Shown piece after piece: positions 35,997 to 46,113 of a stretch of DNA of 64,000 nucleotides (the stretch's first letter is position 1; every line of letters begins with the position of its first letter). The notes beneath the pieces are model-generated. The model had not been told where the DNA came from and searched no databases. It was given only the letters and a program-made list of their open reading frames with translations. A program made the position numbers and the translations under genes. Source of the DNA: Rhexocercosporidium sp. MPI-PUGE-AT-0058 (lineage: Eukaryota > Ascomycota > Leotiomycetes > Helotiales); the NCBI GenBank assembly GCA_020746875.1, contig JAGTJL010000021.1:1137980-1201979 (forward strand), in the 5' to 3' direction.

Positions 35997-36978
35997 ATGA
36001 CGGGGAGTGGGTATGGAGACGATTGGTCGATGGTGCAGGACACCGCCGCGCGGAGACGAATTCAGAATAGGATCGCGCAGAGAGCACACAGTTCGTTGAT
36101 CTATCTATCCTTGAATAAGCTTGTTCGGACATTTTCTCGAGGGCTGAAATATGGGAGGAAATCAAAAGCTTGGAGGGGAGATCAGACAACGCCACGAGAC
36201 ACAGCCGAAGGGAGGAGTTCGATCCAACCAACATGTAGTCATGATCGCACGAACAACGCAGAGGATGACACCCCTGCGGGCATAACAACACTCCCATCTG
36301 CGATTGACTCTAATCCGATCGACTTCCATTTTCTGGATTCATTCTATTACCAACTAACCTCGATACAGGGCGGCTCTTTTGCGGATACACTTCTCAGTAT
36401 TGGACCCAATCCTGGCTCCAGGGTCGATTCGGATAGCCAATACCCAGAACCTTTCACGGAACAAGTAGACACGACAAGACAAAAGCTCCACATACAATCT
36501 CCACTCACCGACTACTTAATCGTGGTTCGGGCACTGGGAACACTATCTGCGCTGCTCCTGAATGCTTCCGTCCTACAAATAGACTGTACCGAAATCCGCG
36601 GTCGACAAATATACATCCCGCCGGATATCTCTACTTCCACCACACTTACACCCACATCTTTCCAAACAACTACGCCCCACCTGCCCTACGTAGATCTCAT
36701 TCCATTTTCCCCCATCAGAAACCGATTGTTAGAATCACAAAATTTCATTAATGGGGTGGAGAGCTGGGCTGACGTCACGAGAGATGTCAAAAGTCTGCAG
36801 AAATGTCCCGTGGGACAATCAAGGCTGGGAACTTGGTGAGAGATTTGCGGTCAAGTGGTGGTTCTTGTTGGATGATGGGGTTTTGCGATCGACAAATTTT
36901 TGGAGGGGGACAAGAAATGAGAGGAGCTTGTCGATGGCTGGGATAAGGGAGAATCTTCATGGGGGACTGGAGCTGTGA
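35997..36978 (+). pseudogene. bZIP/DUF3425 transcription factor with a frame break
   Basis: The N-terminus DDWSMVQDTAARRRIQNRIAQR is the truncated bZIP basic region usual for DUF3425 factors. Where homologs continue directly with K/Y-x-R-K, this frame has about 21 extra residues before KYGRKSKAW, possibly an unspliced in-frame intron with poor borders. The DUF3425 part follows (LTDYLIVVRALGTLSALLLN, then PYVDLIPFSPIRNRLLE). Near 36790 the frame runs into CPVGQSRLGTW and a stop at 36839, while the conserved end NVPWDNQGWELGERFAVKWW continues one frame over to 36978. The gene is therefore disrupted, or there is a sequencing indel. Intact relatives regulate stress or secondary metabolism. Confidence 0.65.
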
Positions 36979-37260
36979 AGATAACTTGAACTCCGCATAG
37001 GCCTCAAAAATGGGCTCCCTCTTCTCCTGCAACCTGATGGCCCCAAGCGGCTGGAAGTGTTGCCTGTATTGATCGAACTCGCAAATCTTACCCTCCAGCA
37101 TTCTATTCCTTGCCCCTGAGACAGAGATAGGCCAGGATACTTGCAAATGACATATCGACAGAGGCAAAACCTGAGCAATGAACTCGCAGTCAAGGCATAA
37201 TCATAATTTCATAGTCCACATATACATCATTCTACAATGCACTAAATCCCAGCGCGTACC

Positions 37261-39015
37261 TTAATAAATATAAACGAACTCATCGTTCTTGCGATCAGTC
37301 AAGTCAAACGCATGTTCACCAACGCCCGCAGTGGAATCCACGGCAACATAATGATCTTCCATGGAAGCATCGTGAATAACAGCCTGCTTTCCGTTCGACA
37401 CTCGCTTCCTGACTTGCATCTTATTCAAGAATACCAAGTTTGCCAGCTGTAGCAATATGACAGCCGCAAGTGCAACGAATATGCCAAGAACAGCTCGGAG
37501 ACCGGGTAGATAATTGGGTGCATCCTTGGCGTTAAAAAGAAGAGGTCCAATGATATTTCCTGCTGAAGATCCGGCATTATAGAGGGACATGATGATGGAT
37601 TTCTTGGTTGTCCCGGCGGTATTGCCCACAATCCATGAGACGATAAGAGGATTGCTGCCGAAGAGAAAGGCAAGGAGGTAATACCCTCCAAGCAGGCCAG
37701 CTGTGTCGGTTCTGGGGATTGCATACAGCATTGCAAGGCCTACAATGACAGGTATGACTAAGACCACGAGAACTGGTGCCTTGAGACGGGCTTTCTGAGC
37801 AGCGTATGACGCAATCAAGATGATGATCAATTGAACGGCGCCAAACGGCATATTCAACAGCGAGGTAATGTATTTATCGAAGCCAAGTCCCTTGAGAATC
37901 AAAGGTCCGAAAGTGTTGGTGACTGAAGCTCCCACATTCAATAAGAGCGCCATACTGAACCAGAGATATGTCTTTGGCTCAAGGAACACCTCCCATACGT
38001 GGCTCCATTCGAACTCGCGAGAGCCGATGCCAGTCTGATTGGCTCGAAGTCTTTCGATGGCCTGGGCTCTTTCGGTCTCGTCGAGGAATCGAGCAGTTGC
38101 AACGTCGTTGTCGAGTTTCCAGTACACGAAAGGGGCAGTGATAATGGTGACAAGGCCCACGAAGAGGAAAATGCTAGAAGCATATTAGAGAGGTGTGTGG
38201 GAAGGCGTCGAAGAGAACCTACATTTGCCAGGACTTTAGCGTCTCTGAAGGGATGTGCCCCAACCCAAAAGACAAGGCTGATGCGATGATCGTGGCCATT
38301 CCGTTCGTCCCATACCAAGCCGCGACTCGTATAGGTTGTTCGGCACGGCGGTACCATTGATTGGTGATTACACTGAAGAGGGGCAGACAGCCCCCTTCGA
38401 ACAATCCGAGGAAGAATCGAGTAGCCAAAAGGCCAGAATAACTGTGGCAGGCTGCCATGGAAGTTTGGGCGATACCCCATCCCAAGATCATTGCGGGCAT
38501 CAGTATTCGGTGGGGAACCTTGACGATGAGGATAGATGAGAAAGGCTGCCATGCTAATTGCGCGATTGGCGCGATGGAGCCGACTAGGGAGTACTGGTTG
38601 CCTTTAAGATGTGTGTCTTCCTGCAGTCCAAAAATGCTTCCATATCCCAAGACAGACTTGTCCAATATCTGGAGCCCTCGGGGGTCAGCAGTGGATAGCT
38701 CAAGCCGAGCTTAGGACGTGGCGGTACTGACCTGGAGAAAGTAGACCCACACAAGTATCGAGAGGATAACTCTATCGGTTTTGCGGCAAATGTTTTTGTT
38801 CTGTATCAAATCGGTTGGTGGTCAGCAACAGGAGACTTCGGAGGCACAACTTTGGTAAAAGCAAAGAGCAGGCTCACGTCTTCCTCTGTGAGAGATACAC
38901 GCTCGACATTGTGGTTGTCCTTGCTCGAGGTCCTCGAGGCCTCGATGTCTTCGGCGAATTCCATCTGGGCCTTCATGGATACAGACTCTGGCTTGACCGA
39001 GGAGAAGGTCGCCAT
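37261..39015 (-). CDS. MFS transporter, DAL5/allantoate permease (anion:cation symporter) family, second copy
   Basis: Four exons (39015-38878, 38800-38732, 38668-38223, 38173-37261) give 521 residues. KTDRVILSILVWVYFLQ then ILDKSVLGYGSIFGL is the first-helix region. RFFLGLFEGGCLPLFSV is the helix-5 motif, and QWYRRAEQPIRVAAWYG marks the following loop. Six further hydrophobic segments lie in the C-terminal half, and the tail after about residue 470 is cytosolic. It is only moderately similar to the other MFS protein of the window. It is transcribed divergently from the Zn2Cys6 gene at 39750, which may be its local regulator. The substrate is unknown. Confidence 0.9.
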
Positions 39016-39599
39016 TGCTCGTTGGGAAGATGGAATTGAAGTGTGTGAAGAAGTTGACGGGGATGGCTGTGAGTGAGAACTGGATGGATGCCCTCATACC
39101 ATGCCCCGGAGGGATAACTGGAGCTTCATATACAGGACAGGAATTATTCGAACCTTGTCGACGTCGGGTGGTTGCCGATCGTACCCCAGACTGTACCCCG
39201 CGTGGAGCCCGTGTCTCTTGCTTGCCATCAACGGCGGCAATTGATGGATGAACGCGTGTCGGCTGGGATGAAAGGAGACTTGGGACTTGGTGTACAGTAC
39301 TACTACTTACTGTGTGTAGATTACCTAAAGATTGTTGAGCCGGTCCCTTGGTGAGGGCGGCAAATGAACTGTTTGTTGGTGGTGGCGAAGCGGCTGGGAA
39401 TGTAGTCCGGGTACTGTACTTCCTAAGTACCTCCGTACCTTTACTCGCGCCCTTTACTGTTGAGTGTTGACTGGGCTTGGCTTGGCGAGACTCCATACCC
39501 CGCTATTGCATCGGCTATTGATGACTAACCTCCATCCACATATTCGATGCTGTTGCCGGTTGGGTAATTAGAGCGAGACTTCACTTCCCCAGACTCAGT

Positions 39600-39619
39600 G
39601 GTCGGTCGGTCGGTCGGTC
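39600..39619. repeat. GGTC tetranucleotide repeat
   Basis: Five tandem GGTC units lie 130 bp upstream of the Zn2Cys6 start codon. Confidence 0.8.
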
Positions 39620-39697
39620 GAACGATTGATCGATAATGATACCCGGCGAGAGTTCGAAGTCCACGACTGCTGGGGCGGGGCAATACCCGACACACAG

Positions 39698-39746
39698 CAG
39701 CAGCAGCAGAAACAGCAGCAGCAGAAACAGCAACAGCAACAGCAAC
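39698..39746 (+). repeat. CAG/CAA-rich microsatellite at the activator 5' end
   Basis: CAGCAGCAG blocks alternate with AAA and CAACAG blocks directly before the ATG at 39750. An in-frame ATG at 39636 would translate the tract as Ser/Asn-rich sequence, so it is either leader RNA or a low-complexity N-terminus. Confidence 0.75.
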
Positions 39747-39749
39747 CGG

Positions 39750-42254
39750 ATGGACAAGGAGCACTCGACGCCGGTGAAACGGATCTCGCGAGCCTGTCTC
39801 AGATGCCGACAACGAAAGTCGAAGTGCAACTTGTAAGTTAGCATCTCAAGCATGCATGATCCTTAATGTACAAGCTCACGCATGCTGTCAGAGGTTCCGT
39901 TGGACAGCCCGGCATACCTCCGTGTGAATCCTGCGTTCGAGATCAAGCGGAGTGCATTCTCGCGACCTCGAAGAGAGGTGGGAGGCGGGTGCGGAGAAGC
40001 GTCAGTACCAGTTTGGGGCCCTGTGATATTGCGGCTCTTCGCTGATCATCTCAAATCAGGCGGCAAGTATCTCGCTCGATGGCCCGTCGAAACCATTGCC
40101 GGTCTTAGAAGAGCAAAACTCAAATCCATATGCCGCCGGCATCCATACCCAATTCTCTCCTCGGTCGCCGGGTGGGAGAGTTGCATACGAGCCAGATCAT
40201 TGCCAGGATGGGCCAATTTCATCTGCCAATATCGAAGAAACAATTGCCTCGACGGACTTGCATGCAACTTCCGAAGCGTTGAACATGCTCAGCCAGGCTG
40301 CCCAACTAGATACGTACGCAACCCCAGGCCAAAGATCCCAGACTTCGGAACGTCCGATGATCATGTCACCTGGAGCAGTTGCCAATGGCTCTGCGAGGGG
40401 TGACCAGTTTCCACCTGGACAGCTCCAATATGCATTGGTGTCCCAGGGTCTATTGACAGCTGCCCAGATATCTCGACTGATACACCGGTAAGGTTCTATG
40501 GCCATGTCCCCCTGTGTAATGAAGGTCTTGACGAAAGGGTAGTTTCCAGCAGTGCTACCATCCATATCTTCCAATAGCTCCAAGGCACTGTTTTGATACA
40601 AAATCCTTGCAATACTTATGCTCTAATGAGCCTCATCTTCTGACGGCCATGATCACCGTTGCAGCTCGTGATTTGCCCCAACCAGACAACATACTGCATA
40701 TCTGCTCAAGTTACATGCACCAACTTGTGTCTGAAATCATTGCAGGCAAGAAATGCGATGTTGAGGCTGTGGAAGCCCTCCTGTTACTAGCTGAGTGGGA
40801 GCCCCAAGACTCGCTATCAGAGGGTAAAGAAGTCGGGTGTGGGGAAGAAGACCGAGCCGCGTGGATGCATGTTGGTCTTGCCCTGAGAATTGGCTACTTC
40901 TTAGGCCTCGATCGAACCGCAATCAAGCATGAAGATGAGGACAAGGCGGCTCACTTCAACAGGCGGCGAGTGACGTGGGCAGGCAAGTGTTGCGCTCCTC
41001 GCCTTGCTCTAAGCTGTGCTAACGGATTTCTAGCCTGTTATATCTCTGACAGGCAGCTTTCGGCTCGTATCGGAAGAGCGTTCTGGTCTCGAGGACCGGT
41101 GGTCCTCTCGGGTATTGGCCGTCATGGTCGCCAAGTTTTTGATGATTTTCGTCCTTTGCAACCACAGACATCAGACGAGACAGACTACGCGAGTGTGTTG
41201 CAAGCAAATCTAGACCTCACTCAACTTTTTAGTAATGTCCATGACGTTCTTTACTCAGGGATGGGAAGCAGTATGAAGCTGATGTTGGCGGGGAACTATG
41301 TGAAGTACGTAGATGATTTCAGGCGTGCAATCGAAAGCTGGAGGAGCATCTGGGGAACGTTGACATGTGAGGGTCTCTTATGCTCGAAGATAGTAAGCTA
41401 ACTTGAAGAGGTCCACCAAACATCAAAGCAACCCTGCAGATGTCATACGAATACCTGCGACTTTATACCAACGCATACGCTTTCCAAGCAACAGTCACTC
41501 GTGCCGTTGCAGCTAAAACTTCTGGCGCTGTGTCAACTAACGAGCCTCCTCACAATGGTATACCATCTTTACCTGATGCACGCTTCATATACGAATCCGT
41601 AGATGCAGCCAAGTCACTGCTCAGCATCATCAATAGCTACATAGATGCCGAAAATTGTCTAAGATATCTCCCACTTCGCTTCTCACTGTAAGCTGTTGTC
41701 AGTCACACACATATACTGAATCCACCTGACACGGCCAGATATTGCGTCAACTCAGCCGTTTTTCTGTACAAGGTGAATTAATCCACTCCCACTCCAGCCT
41801 ACTCATCTCAAGCTCCCAGGCATGGTCCTTCGAAGTACTCTCCACACAAGAGAAACTCGGTATCAGGCACATGATTAAAGACGTCATCCGACACCTCCAA
41901 AAAGCCAGCGTCCGACCCAACGACTTTACATCCCGCTACTCGGAACTCCTTGAACGGCTCTGGCAGCGCAAAGACTCCGAGACCCAGACTCGAGAGTCCC
42001 ACACTCCAAATCCTGGCGTAACAAATGTACCCGATGCGAACGGCTTCGTGCCACCGCCTCTGAGGAATCAGCATGTCAACTTGTTTGCGCAGCAGGATGA
42101 GTTCTCGTGGTTAGATCTTCAGGCTGTAGGAGAGCTGGTTACAGGCGAGCAGGGATTTGGGGCTGTGGATGGATATACGCAATTCATGCCAATGGGAGGG
42201 CAATGGGGTGATTTGGGACTCATGGATGGGGAGGACATCAATCGTTTCTTTTGA
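39750..42254 (+). CDS. Zn2Cys6 transcription factor with a long zinc-cluster loop
   Basis: Eight exons (39750-39832, 39892-40000, 40060-40487, 40543-40982, 41034-41366, 41411-41687, 41739-41772, 41820-42254) give 712 residues. The cluster RACLRCRQRKSKC is split from CESCVRDQAEC by intron 1. Cysteines 16, 19, 26, 39, 42 and 49 have the spacing C-x2-C-x6-C-x12-C-x2-C-x6-C, a longer loop than usual. The middle region includes HRFQQCYHPYLPIAPRH and NEPHLLTAMITVAARDLPQ, then WMHVGLALRIGYFLGLDRTA. Intron 4 is a GC-AG intron (GGGCAG/GCAAGT) with a CTAAC branch site. I chose the ATG at 39750; one at 39636 is also in frame. Divergence from the MFS gene suggests local control of uptake, which is inference. 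Confidence 0.88.
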
Positions 42255-42839
42255 GAACCCGATATAAAATTACCTGTGGCATGTAATAAGCCAAGATTCT
42301 CGAATTTTCATATTTTAATACCACTCGCAAGACCTATTGCGTGTCAACCTTGTTGAATCTTGATCCTCTATCGAATCTACCTCAATTCGTATGATCTTGA
42401 GTTTTATTCTTCGACTAGAACCATGTTTGGAATACCATCTCAACCGATCAAAGTTGACTTGCTCGGCATCTTCCTGCCAGCAAGCTACTCACGAGAAGCA
42501 AAAGAAGCACTCACGACCATATTGGATCCCCTCAGAAAAATAGCGTGCATTAAGACCAAGTTAATTACGCCACGCCACTTCAGGCAAAACACAAATGGTT
42601 ATGGATAGTGCGATAACCAGAATGATAAAAGGATATATTCCTGCCACCAGATTCAATATCCAGATATACTGGAAATTGTCTGTCGATACGAAGGAGAGGA
42701 GGTTACGCGCGCGTGAAGAATGAACCCATGGGTATAATATTTACACCGTGAAATCACGTGTGCTTACGTCAAATATGTCCGACCTCAGGAAATCAATGCT
42801 GCTCTGTCTTCGTGTGGAAAACACCATGAGATTCAACAT
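42255..42839. other. Intergenic interval
   Basis: This holds the 3' end of the Zn2Cys6 gene and the promoter of the HET gene. An 82-codon frame at 42360-42608 has no domain. Confidence 0.55.
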
Positions 42840-44940
42840 ATGCTCTCTCAACGGTCTAGAACATTGGGTGGTGTCCTCGGCTTAAGTTCTAAAATCACAA
42901 TGCCAGTACTTCCTCCAAGCGTCCATGCCTTTGCCCGTCAAAACATCACCATCTCAACTACCTCCACTTCCGATAACATGAGGCCGGCATCTAGGCATAA
43001 TTCCATGGAGAGGAACTTAGTCACACACTGCAAATATCTCTACAAGCCTCTAGACAACATCAAAGATTCAGTCCGGCTCCTCAAGCTCCATGCTGCGCCA
43101 GACTGGCAGTGGCCAATACGATGCAGTCTTTTCCACACCACCTTCTCAGAAGCACCCTCCTACATCGCGCTCTCCTACGTATGGGGTGAACGCGCAGGCT
43201 CTCAAATGATTACAGTCGATGCCGACCAGATTTCCGTTACTCCCAACTTGAAGCACGCACTTCAACGACTTCGTCCCAAGCTTGGGGAGCAGGATCTAGT
43301 GATGTGGGTTGACGCCATTTGCATCAACCAAGAAGACATCCCCGAAAGGAATATACAGACGAAAAAGATGAGAGCCATCTATCAGCACGCGGCGAGCGTC
43401 GCTGTGTTTTTAGGCCTAGAGAACAATCGCAGTGCAACTGCTATGCTGCTTGCACGTGATTTGAATGCATGCGCTTCAGCAGACGAGGTTAGGAAGCTAG
43501 TGGGAGACCCGAAGCAGAAAGAGAGTATTGAAAGCTTGGTGAGGTTGTTTCGGAGACAGTATTGGTGGCGGATCTGGGTCATTCAGGAAGTTAGTAGTGC
43601 TCGAAAGGCGACTGTGTATTGTGGCGACGATGAGATTTCTTGGACCGACCTGCAAAGAGTCTGTGATTTGTTGAAGGAGGCGAACGATGAGTTGCAATCG
43701 CTGTTCTATAAGCAGCCGTCTTATATCCGGACTCTTACGTTTGGTGGCCCTCGAGGACTACAGCTTTCCCGCTTCTCACCAAACATCTCTGCACCGCCCC
43801 TTCTCGAGCTCCTTCTCTCACACAAGAGCAAGAAATCAACCGATCCAAAAGACAAGGTCTACGCGTTAATAGGCGTCTCGGAATCCTTCGATGCATTCGG
43901 GACCATAGATTACTCGCAATCATTGCGAGAAGTTTATACCCACACCGCCCGCCATATCATCACCAGCTCCCAAAGACTCGATGTCATATGTGTCAAGCAG
44001 CACGACGTAGACCAGTACGACCTGCCCTCCTGGGCACCAGATTGGTTAGTACTTCCCGCTTGAAGATACCCTACGATTCGTGTTCTAAAACAAGATCCCT
44101 TGTTCCTATCCTGAGACATGGAGAGTTATGTATACTAAAGTTCCGATAAGGACTCGCCCACCCTCAAACTCAGGCGCCACAGTGGTAGGACTGCACCACC
44201 ACCAGCCGCCATTCACAGCATCTGGAAACACTCTCGCCAATGTCCAATTCCTCTCCCGTGGGTACGTCTTGAAAGTTTCGGGATTCGTTATTGATACTAT
44301 CGAGACGGTAGGCATGCCATTCATACAGCGTCCACGGCGAGCACCAAGCGAGGTGGTCCCAGTTTTGGAAGCTTTCCACGACTGGTGGAACATTTTCGTT
44401 GGTTCACATTCAAATTCTTCCGCTGCGCAAGCTGTATTTGGACGGTCTATCTCGTGTGGAAATTGGGAGCATAGCAATCAACAAATATATGTTAATAAAT
44501 TGGAGGCCATATTCGCGCTCTCCGATGATCTTTTATCGGATTCTGATGTGTTGCGACTCGATCCACCATCTAGATCCAGCACAGGGACTCGATTCGCGAG
44601 TTCCACGCCTTCTTTAGCTGACGATGATGAGGACGACAATGTTTACGGCGGCGAAGAGGAGCAGGTGCAGTTATCGGCTATTCTTTCAGCGGGGTTAACA
44701 ATGAACAGGCGAAGGTTTTTTGTCTCTCAGGGCAATCTTGTAGGGCTGGCTCCTGCGGGTGCGGAAGTGGGAGATTTGGTTTGTGTATTGCTTGGATGTA
44801 GGTATCCCGTCGTATTGAGGAGGAAGGGCTCTGACCATTTGCTGGTTGGTGAGGCGTATGTAGATGGATATATGTATGGGGAGGCGATGAGGGGATTTAG
44901 TGTTGGCGTGGACGAGCTTGACGTGTTTGTCATTCATTAA
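42840..44940 (+). CDS. HET-domain (heterokaryon incompatibility) protein
   Basis: Two exons (42840-44044, 44151-44940) give 664 residues. The HET domain shows its three blocks: SYIALSYVWGERAGSQMI (near residue 108), LVMWVDAICINQEDIPERN then MRAIYQHAASVAVFLG (near 155-200), and YWWRIWVIQEVSSAR (near 240). KSTDPKDKVYALIGVSESFD and LPSWAPDW follow. The C-terminal region has GLAPAGAEVGDLVCVLLGCRYPVVLR, standard for this class. HET proteins trigger a cell-death reaction between unlike fungal individuals; whether this member acts in allorecognition is unknown. Alternative starts are the Met codons at 42979 and 43006. A retrotransposon begins 10 bp after the stop codon. Confidence 0.88.
44045..44150 (+). 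repeat. Long hairpin-bearing intron (candidate introner-like element, copy 3)
   Basis: The single HET-gene intron is 106 nt long and contains AACAAG-ATCC-CTTGTT, a 6-bp stem with a 4-base loop. Its last 34 bases match those of MFS intron 5 (33711-33810) at 23 positions without gaps; 8 of the 11 differences are transitions. Confidence 0.35.
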
Positions 44941-44945
44941 GATGT

Positions 44946-44950
44946 CATAA
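44946..44950. repeat. Target-site duplication CATAA, left copy
   Basis: Identical to 54738-54742 on the far side of the gypsy element. Five bases is the usual size for Ty3/gypsy integration. Confidence 0.75.
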
Positions 44951-45140
44951 TGTAATGATCACTGGCACGCCGAGGTGATTATAGCACAATAGAATAGCTA
45001 AAAAAGCGCTGTAGACTCGCTAGTGATATTTGAATTTATACAGAAGCTAATTACTAAGGAGGGAAGATTACCTCTTCTCTTTTACTGTTTTTATAAGAGC
45101 AGTGATTACGCAATCAGCGCTAAGAGCACAGACTATTACA
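44951..45140 (-). repeat. 3' LTR of the gypsy element
   Basis: On the minus strand it begins TGTAATAGTCTG and ends GTGATCATTACA, the TG..CA termini with short inverted TGTAAT/ATTACA. It has the same length as the other LTR but carries fewer RIP-type changes (for example GGCACGCCGAGGTG against AATACGTTAAAGTA). Confidence 0.85.
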
Positions 45141-45917
45141 ATATCTCCCTTCTTATTCACTTCTATCCTAGAAATGAGGATATATTATAGCTCTTAGCCA
45201 GCGTTATACTAGCGATTCGCCAACGAACCAAATTTTCTGCTATTTATTCTAAAAGTGAATTCTGGAGAGAATGAAATAAGGTAGAAGCTATTAATAAGAG
45301 GGGCCTAGCGCCTACTAAGTATATAATACTTCTCCTTCTTTATAACCTTTCTTAATTAATAACAATAATTATAATAGATTATAAGTTATAATTACCCCTC
45401 GATCTTGATAATGTCGTCTTTTAATAAGTACTTAGCCGGCGGTTCCTTTAGCCGTAAGCGCAAAAGCAAAATACTTAGCTTTACCGCGATCAACGCTAGC
45501 GATACCTCGACTAAACGCTAGCGAACTTTAGTAACTTCTTTAAAGATAATTAATACTAGCGATTAAGATAATAATAATAAGGATTCTGAAGATAACGTCC
45601 GATCTTTTTAACGAATTTTATTCGGAGGAAAGAAAGATACGCGTATTCGATCTTTAAATAAAGCTATTATGAATAAGAGCGACGTTCGTTAAGAGTTATA
45701 CTTATATTGCGCCGGCGAGGTCTAAGAGTTCCCCGATCTTTAATACTTTAATAACCTTAGCTTATTTGTTATAAAATATCTAGATTATTGCAAGAAAGGC
45801 AAGCCGTATAAGTTAATAAGTCAAATTTTTCTGCTCGCTAGCGAAGCATAAGCTAATAACCGGCGAAGTCCCGGCTAAGTTGAAATTACTCTTCGACGAT
45901 CTCCTTAAAGCTGCCTT

Positions 45918-45925
45918 TTAATTTA
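45918..45925. repeat. MULE target-site duplication TTAATTTA, left copy
   Basis: Identical 8 bases stand at 48747-48754 on the other side of the element. Mutator-like elements usually duplicate 8-11 bp. Confidence 0.85.
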
Positions 45926-45975
45926 GGGGCCAGCTAAATCTACATGCTCGAATAGCTAAATCCACATGCCAAGTA
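45926..45975 (+). repeat. MULE left terminal inverted repeat
   Basis: It begins GGGGCCAGCTAAATC and matches the reverse complement of 48697-48746 at all 50 positions. Inside it, AGCTAAATCYACATGC occurs twice as a direct repeat (45932-45947 and 45954-45969), 22 bp apart, which may be paired transposase-binding sites on one DNA face. Confidence 0.92.
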
Positions 45976-46113
45976 TTTAGTGCCGAAACCGAGGGTGTGC
46001 ATCAAGAAATCTCGCTTCCTAGGCAAATTTACTACTGTAACGCAAGGACCACTGATGCATAACTTAGAAGTGGATAACGAGATAAATATACACAACTAAT
46101 TATACAAAGACTA

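Larger units (their letters stand above)
39016..39749. promoter_or_regulatory. Shared divergent promoter of an MFS gene and a Zn2Cys6 gene
   Basis: These 734 bases separate the two start codons. The segment contains a GGTC tandem repeat at 39600-39619 and several GTAC motifs near 39410-39440. No specific CGG-N-CCG operator can be assigned with confidence. The end of the interval is the CAG-rich tract before the activator start. Confidence 0.5.

Noticed and set aside
39598..39746. GGTC and CAG repeats as a CRISPR-like or operator array
   Set aside because: They are simple microsatellites with unit lengths of 3-4 bases and no spacers.
40197..40601. 134-codon minus-strand frame inside the Zn2Cys6 gene
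   Set aside because: It overlaps exons of a clearly conserved protein on the plus strand and is its shadow.
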